A stretch of DNA of 64,000 bases. Source: CAYJDR01 sp964368965 (GTDB lineage: Bacteria; Chrysiogenota; Deferribacteres; Deferribacterales; Mucispirillaceae). The translations under genes were made by a program, and so were the position numbers. The notes beneath the pieces were generated by a model. It saw only the letters and a list, made by a program, of their open reading frames with translations. It did no database searches and was not told the DNA's origin. Positions 59,841 to 64,000 of this stretch are shown here, piece by piece. Within the stretch, counting starts at the first letter, position 1. The number at the start of each line of letters is the position of its first letter. The stretch is from positions 1-64,000 of the forward strand of contig CAYJDR010000008.1 in assembly GCA_964368965.1 (NCBI GenBank). Direction: 5' to 3'.

Positions 59841-61001
59841 TTATTCAGCTTTTGAGCCGTCACAAGTTGCTTTAACTTCATCTGTGCATGTCGAACTTGT
59901 TGCACAAGAAGAACAATCTGACTTCTTCGTCATTTCGCCATTCTCTATATAATTAATGAACGCGTCAATCATATCAGGAACAATATCTAAAATTGTATGA
60001 ACATATGCAAGCGCAGCATCTCTGCTTAACTCTTTTTCGATTATGCCAACCCTATTGATAACTAAATCTCTTGCATCAAGCTCAACCTCTACTAGTTGAG
60101 CATGGCAAACACCAGCCTCAACAGGTTGATCTAATTTGATATGAGCATCGCCTTTGATTTGCATAGCCATCATTTGGTTAGATGGATCAGTCTTAATCAA
60201 CGCATCACAAATATCAACAGTGATTTCAGCTTGCCCTACCATCATTGCGCAAATTGCATAGCCTCTTGCGCTATCGCTATGTTTCCCTTCTGATATTTCA
60301 TAAGCACGCTTAAAGTATGGGAACGCGCCTTCGTAGTCTTGTGTAAATAGCGAACATTCGCCAGCCCAGTAGTTACCGCCCATCGAGTTTGGGTCGAGCT
60401 CAACTGTCTTTTTGAACCATGTAACCGCTTCCTCTGGTTTTGAGTCGCTTGAATACGCTAAGCCTTTTAGATAGATAGCACCGATATGGTCTTCTTCTCT
60501 TTTTAACACTTCGTCGCAATATTCTATTGCTAATTCATACTCGTGCAAACAGAAAGATACATCAGCTAAGTTGTATAGTGTAGTTATGTTTGTGTCGTCA
60601 TAGATATAAGATTTTTTGAAACATTCATCAGCAGCTTCAAATAGACCTTTCTGCAATAACGCTACACCACACTCGTTAAACAATCTGCTCAAAAATAGCG
60701 AAGCGATACATGTAATGCCGTCACCATCAACAGTAACACCTTCAACAGTTGCTTCAGGGTATGTTGCATCCTTTTCTTCTGGCTTGAAAACTTCATCTGC
60801 TTGTTCGCAAACTTGTTTAATGTATTCAAAGTAATCTTCAAAAACTTTTTTAGATTTTAAATCAATAATTGCTTTAACAGTCGCTTCAACAAACTCTGGG
60901 TTGAAAAATAGTTGCCCACCTTTTCCATGGATAACTGGTTTAACTAACACCAAATCTTTAACTTCAGCAGTTTCGTTTGCTGCCTTTACTTCTTCACTCA
61001 T
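59841..61001 (-). CDS. TPR protein with Cys-rich C-terminus
   Basis: 386 residues from ATG at 61001 (GGGGAG upstream; the GTG four codons earlier overlaps it). Residues about 85-330 are five to six TPR repeats (LYNLADVSFCLHEYELAIEYCDEVL, IGAIYLKGLAYSSDSKPEEAV, GNYWAGECSLFTQDYEGAFPYF). The tail has SDCSSCATSSTCTDEVKATC, four cysteines that could bind metal, as in the C-tails of some SEC-C-like or Zn-binding proteins. No signal peptide. The gene lies right behind a terminator hairpin, so its expression may depend on read-through. Partner unknown. Confidence 0.75.
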   Translation of the reverse strand: MSEEVKAANETAEVKDLVLVKPVIHGKGGQLFFNPEFVEATVKAIIDLKSKKVFEDYFEYIKQVCEQADEVFKPEEKDATYPEATVEGVTVDGDGITCIASLFLSRLFNECGVALLQKGLFEAADECFKKSYIYDDTNITTLYNLADVSFCLHEYELAIEYCDEVLKREEDHIGAIYLKGLAYSSDSKPEEAVTWFKKTVELDPNSMGGNYWAGECSLFTQDYEGAFPYFKRAYEISEGKHSDSARGYAICAMMVGQAEITVDICDALIKTDPSNQMMAMQIKGDAHIKLDQPVEAGVCHAQLVEVELDARDLVINRVGIIEKELSRDAALAYVHTILDIVPDMIDAFINYIENGEMTKKSDCSSCATSSTCTDEVKATCDGSKAE

Positions 61002-61016
61002 AACACTCCCCACCTT

Positions 61017-61049
61017 AAAAAAAGTTGAGCTACTAAACAGTAGCCCAAC
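61017..61049 (-). terminator. Terminator or attenuator abutting the TPR gene
   Basis: On the minus strand GTTGGGCTACT pairs with AGTAGCTCAAC (one G-T) around a GTTT loop, followed by seven T. The T-run ends 15 bases before the TPR gene ATG and runs into its ribosome site. Confidence 0.9.
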
Positions 61050-61072
61050 ATAATATTATTTTATAAAAATTA

Positions 61073-61279
61073 TTAATAGTTTGGTAACGAAAATTTTTCG
61101 TAATCCATTGGTATATCATCCTCAGGGGCAGAACCACCTGTAGCACCACCCTCAAGTGACGCAATAGCTACAACACCTTTTGCACGTTGTTCTGCATCTG
61201 CAACGCCTTGCACATAGACAATCGAAGAGCAGAAAAATAGAAACGCACAGAAAAATAAATATGTAAAAATCTTATTCAT
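61073..61279 (-). CDS. Small exported protein next to NosR/PceC-like gene
   Basis: 68 residues. A strong signal or anchor sequence (FTYLFFCAFLFFCSSIVYVQG) is followed by an Ala/Gly-rich, acidic short tail ending KFSLPNY. No cysteine in the mature part, so no haem or Fe-S. Its ATG overlaps the stop of the upstream gene by one base, so it is translationally coupled to the FMN/Fe-S membrane protein. Function unknown; it might be a small subunit of that complex. Confidence 0.65.
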   Translation of the reverse strand: MNKIFTYLFFCAFLFFCSSIVYVQGVADAEQRAKGVVAIASLEGGATGGSAPEDDIPMDYEKFSLPNY

Positions 61280-62487
61280 TATGCCACCGCCTTTTCTTGT
61301 TTCTTCTTTTTACCGAACAACCATGAACGCCAGAACTGGATATAATCAAAGAATGGCGTAACTGGGCAGAATAATCTACACCAAGGCATCCTAACAAATA
61401 ACGCACCGATTGTCGCTGTGATACTTAATGCGAAGAACGTTATCGAACCGATAAAGCCGAAAACTTTACCAAACGGCTCGTAAGTAGCTAGCGATGAGTT
61501 AGAGAAATACAATGCCATACACATTAAACCAAGTGCGAATAATCTTGAACCCCATCTTGTAAGGTGGTTGATTTCAGGATTTTTACAGTTTGAAATTAAT
61601 GCTACTGCTTCTTGAATTGCGCCGAATGGACAAATGTGTGAACAGTATAAATTCTTTTTTGTAACAACAAATATGATTATAGCTAAGATTAAGCATATCA
61701 ATGGAGCATATGATGCTAAGCCTTGCAACCATGCACCAGATACAAGCATTACAATAGTGCTTAATGAGAATTGCATGCTATATAAGAAGCCCATTAGACC
61801 GATAGATACAACGAGTAACGCATATCTTGCAACCTTTTTATTGTATGTGAATTTTTTAGATGTAATAACAAGTGCTAATAAGAAGAACATACAAACAACT
61901 GCAATTTTGATCCACTCTGTAGAGCTTAGTTTAACTTGTTTTAGTTCTTCAGTTTTTGCAACTGCTTTATCAATTTCTGCTTGAGAGAAGCCGAAGTTAG
62001 CACCAAGTGCTTTTGCTTCTTCACTTGCGATAAGGTTATTGCTAGCTTTTTCGATAGAGATTTTTAGTGCATCAGATGATAGCGTTGCACCAGATATAGA
62101 ATCAGGCACTTCTGCTTTCAATAATGTAGCACCTAGGTATGGGAGAGGAAGTTCTAGGTCCCATATTTGTTGGATATAGGTTGGTGTATCTGGGCTGCTT
62201 AAGATAGCGACAGATTCAATAACGCCTACTTTGCTCACTAAAACACCAACAACCATTATACCGCCATAACCAGGATAGCGATCAACTGTGAAGAACTTTT
62301 TGTCACCGCTGTTTAACTCAACTTCATATAAGTCGATATCAATAGTTTGCACAGCTTTAAAATCAGGCTCTATCGCCTTTAGCTGCATACTTAATGCGTC
62401 TTGCTCACGCATAGTACCAAGGAAAAACGCAGCAATCATAGCACCTAAGCTTAAAATTGCTAAAACTTTTTCAATACCACTCTTCAT
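61279..62487 (-). CDS. FMN-binding, 4Fe-4S-type membrane electron-transfer protein (NosR/PceC-like)
   Basis: 402 residues. An N-terminal anchor precedes an exported FMN-binding domain whose SISGATLSS motif carries the Thr for covalent FMN. A long helix and about five further membrane helices follow, with two CX3CP motifs (YCSHICPFGAIQE and WCRLFCPVTPFF) that normally join electron flow across the membrane. Length and layout match the 400-residue PceC-type group of the NosR/NirI family rather than full-length NosR. It probably passes electrons between quinols and an exported reductase; no such reductase is in the window. Confidence 0.85.
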   Translation of the reverse strand: MKSGIEKVLAILSLGAMIAAFFLGTMREQDALSMQLKAIEPDFKAVQTIDIDLYEVELNSGDKKFFTVDRYPGYGGIMVVGVLVSKVGVIESVAILSSPDTPTYIQQIWDLELPLPYLGATLLKAEVPDSISGATLSSDALKISIEKASNNLIASEEAKALGANFGFSQAEIDKAVAKTEELKQVKLSSTEWIKIAVVCMFFLLALVITSKKFTYNKKVARYALLVVSIGLMGFLYSMQFSLSTIVMLVSGAWLQGLASYAPLICLILAIIIFVVTKKNLYCSHICPFGAIQEAVALISNCKNPEINHLTRWGSRLFALGLMCMALYFSNSSLATYEPFGKVFGFIGSITFFALSITATIGALFVRMPWCRLFCPVTPFFDYIQFWRSWLFGKKKKQEKAVA

Positions 62488-62499
62488 TTGCCTACCGTT

Positions 62500-62514
62500 G
62501 TAAGAAATTCTTAC
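62500..62514. promoter_or_regulatory. Inverted repeat upstream of the FMN/Fe-S gene
   Basis: GTAAGAA-A-TTCTTAC, 13 bases before the start codon, in the likely leader. May be an operator or a small leader hairpin. Confidence 0.35.
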
Positions 62515-62655
62515 CCTCTTTCTGTATTTTATTTTATGCTACCATAAAGTATAATCATAAACGAGAAAATATAACATAAATTCACATTATTTGCTAGAAC
62601 TTTTATATTAAATTTTTCTAACGATACACTTTGCCGAGCAACAAACAACCCAAAA

Positions 62656-63537
62656 CTAAAACAACCCTTTAGGAAGTGTTGGCATAGCCCCTTTCTGTGA
62701 GCATACATATGCAGAAACTTCAACAGCGCAACTATGTGCTTCACCTATGTTTTTGCCCTGCAAGATTGACGAAATAAATGCAGCTGTAAATGAATCTCCC
62801 GCTCCGACAGTATCGGCAACTTCAACCCTAGGCGTTCTAATATGCGATACATCATCACCACTAAACACATAGCTGCTATCTGCACCGCATGTTAGTATCA
62901 AAATTTGCAATCTAAATTCAGCAAGTAATTGCTTGCACACATTTTCAAACCCTGTGTTACTATAACCAAACAGCTCACTCACTAATATAAGTTCTTCGTC
63001 ATTAATTTTCAAGACATTACATTGATTTAATGACTCAATAATCACATCTTTTGTATAAAAATTTTGTCTTAAATTTATATCAAACACTTTGTACACATTT
63101 TCTTCAGCTGGCATTGATAATAAAAAGCGACGAATAGTTTCTTTTGAGATATTGCTACGCTGCGCAAGCGAGCCAAAACAAACAACACTTGTATTTTTTG
63201 CAAGTTCTTCGAGCTGTTCATTAAAGGGGATATTATCCCATGCGACATTCTCTTTTATTTCATATACTGGCACACCATTTAAATCCAGCGCTACTTCTAC
63301 TGTACCTGTTGGATATGTTGTTTTCTGCACATCATATTGAAGCCCAATTTTATCAAAGCACCCCAATAGCTCAGCACCTAAACAATCATCGCCTACTGCA
63401 CTAACTACTTTTGAATTTAACCCAAATTGCGATACATGGTATGCAAAATTTGCAGATGCGCCACCAATTTCTTTGCCCGTTGGGAACATATCCCACAACG
63501 CCTCACCAATACCGACTATATATTTACCTGTACTCAT
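62656..63537 (-). CDS. PfkB family carbohydrate kinase, probably fructokinase
   Basis: 293 residues. N-terminal GEALWDMFPTGKEIGGASANFAYH, PfkB signature 2 DTVGAGDSFTAAFI with the catalytic Asp, and FDINLRQNFYT are all present. The fructokinase group is suggested by the GEALWD start. It phosphorylates a sugar taken up by the MFS transporter encoded 9 bases upstream. 168 bases separate it from the next gene. Confidence 0.9.
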   Translation of the reverse strand: MSTGKYIVGIGEALWDMFPTGKEIGGASANFAYHVSQFGLNSKVVSAVGDDCLGAELLGCFDKIGLQYDVQKTTYPTGTVEVALDLNGVPVYEIKENVAWDNIPFNEQLEELAKNTSVVCFGSLAQRSNISKETIRRFLLSMPAEENVYKVFDINLRQNFYTKDVIIESLNQCNVLKINDEELILVSELFGYSNTGFENVCKQLLAEFRLQILILTCGADSSYVFSGDDVSHIRTPRVEVADTVGAGDSFTAAFISSILQGKNIGEAHSCAVEVSAYVCSQKGAMPTLPKGLF

Positions 63538-63546
63538 ATCATTCCT

Positions 63547-64000
63547 TTATTTTATATGCGATTTTACTAAAGCATAGTATAACACAACAGCTTCACAAAC
63601 TATCACAATGCCCCACGTCCACTGCCACGAGCCAAGGCTATCCGCCATAACGCCCTGCAACAATGGAAAAACTGCACCACCGAACACACCCATCATAAAA
63701 ACACCTGATGCCTTCGACGTATATTCTTTTAACCCAATAACAGACAACGAAAATGTTGCACCCCACATCACCGAGTGACAAAGCCCAACTGAGATAAGCA
63801 CCCACGGGTTTTCTAGGAGAATTGCTATACTTGTCAATACGATTGCCAAAACTGCCACAACCGTCAATTGAGTACGTGCTGATATATGGCTAACAAAACT
63901 AGACAATATGCGCCCAACCATTAACCCGCCCCAATAGAGCGTTGCTAGTAGCGCTGGAATACCTAGTTCAACACCTGATATCACCAAGTTTTCGCTACCA
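63547..64000 (-). CDS. MFS sugar transporter, 5' part outside window
   Basis: The frame is open to the window end (151 codons seen, including the C-terminus). Helices: GIPALLATLYWGGLMVGRIL, QLTVVAVLAIVLTSIAILL, WVLISVGLCHSVMWGATFSLSV, GVFMMGVFGGAVFPLLQGV, WGIVIVCEAVVLYYALV. The GGAVFPLLQG and R-I-L patterns point to the FucP/glucose-galactose group. Followed by the PfkB kinase, so the pair forms a sugar uptake and phosphorylation unit, likely for fructose or a related hexose. Start is not visible. Confidence 0.85.
   Translation of the reverse strand, partial: GSENLVISGVELGIPALLATLYWGGLMVGRILSSFVSHISARTQLTVVAVLAIVLTSIAILLENPWVLISVGLCHSVMWGATFSLSVIGLKEYTSKASGVFMMGVFGGAVFPLLQGVMADSLGSWQWTWGIVIVCEAVVLYYALVKSHIK

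Noticed and set aside
62529..62744. 71-codon minus-strand frame overlapping the end of the PfkB gene
   Set aside because: Its first part is antiparallel-frame reading of the kinase C-terminus and the rest is AT-rich spacer; no ribosome site.
1..64000. CRISPR arrays, tRNAs, rRNA, insertion sequences
   Set aside because: Looked for direct repeats with regular spacing, cloverleaf ends and transposase motifs by eye; none were found, though a covariance search could still find small RNAs.

Overview
The window (64 kb, AT-rich, one 100-base run of N at 56183-56282) is a chromosomal piece of a low-GC bacterium that I cannot name with certainty. Gene order ilvB-ilvN-ilvC-psd-pssA-leuA with ilvD nearby, holB-PSP1-metG-tatD, a MOSC-MogA fusion, a lipoprotein and several exported sensor proteins fit a diderm bacterium of the Deferribacterota/Desulfobacterota type; the low GC and the N gap fit a metagenome or draft assembly. 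This placement is inference. I see no rRNA, tRNA, CRISPR array, transposase or prophage. Most genes are on the minus strand.

Layout. 1-2148: a MATE exporter with its MarR regulator, and an HD-domain phosphohydrolase. 2331-13127: an accessory block on the minus strand, consisting of a 1295-residue secreted GLUG-repeat protein and a six-gene operon that looks like a store of immunity proteins (two TPR-SUKH proteins, one fused to DUF4274; two ankyrin proteins sharing a novel N-terminal domain; a DUF3916-like protein; a membrane protein) with no toxin in view. 13251-14315: three tandem ABM-fold monooxygenase-like genes transcribed divergently. 14310-20985: an unknown gene, a receiver-UspA pair, then tatD-metG-PSP1-holB and a MOSC-MogA fusion. 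21611-27556: an ArsR regulator, unknown proteins, an aminotransferase, der and gltX. 27751-34422: an ankyrin lipoprotein with a pilin-like partner, TauE/DUF1634, pta, fmt (apparently leaderless) and htpX.

34481-45717 holds four paralogous EAL proteins whose GGDEF domains have lost the active-site motif. Three carry two tandem periplasmic solute-binding domains and each of these has its own near-consensus sigma-70 promoter. This looks like a ligand-controlled c-di-GMP-degrading sensor family. 45882-49502 is a recA-recX-rplI-dnaB operon headed by a GAAC-N4-GTTC SOS box. 49689-58038 holds branched-chain amino acid synthesis (leuA, ilvC, ilvN, ilvB, ilvD) interleaved with phosphatidylethanolamine synthesis (pssA, psd). 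58173-64000 holds a chemoreceptor fused to bacteriohemerythrin, a TPR protein with a Cys-rich tail placed directly behind a terminator, a NosR/PceC-like FMN and iron-sulfur membrane protein with a small exported partner, a PfkB sugar kinase and the end of an MFS sugar transporter.

Functionally the window combines housekeeping genes with signalling (c-di-GMP, O2-sensing chemotaxis, small regulators with visible palindromic operators) and an accessory defence/competition-like block. Where a start codon sits inside the Shine-Dalgarno sequence of a better start, the better-supported start was chosen.
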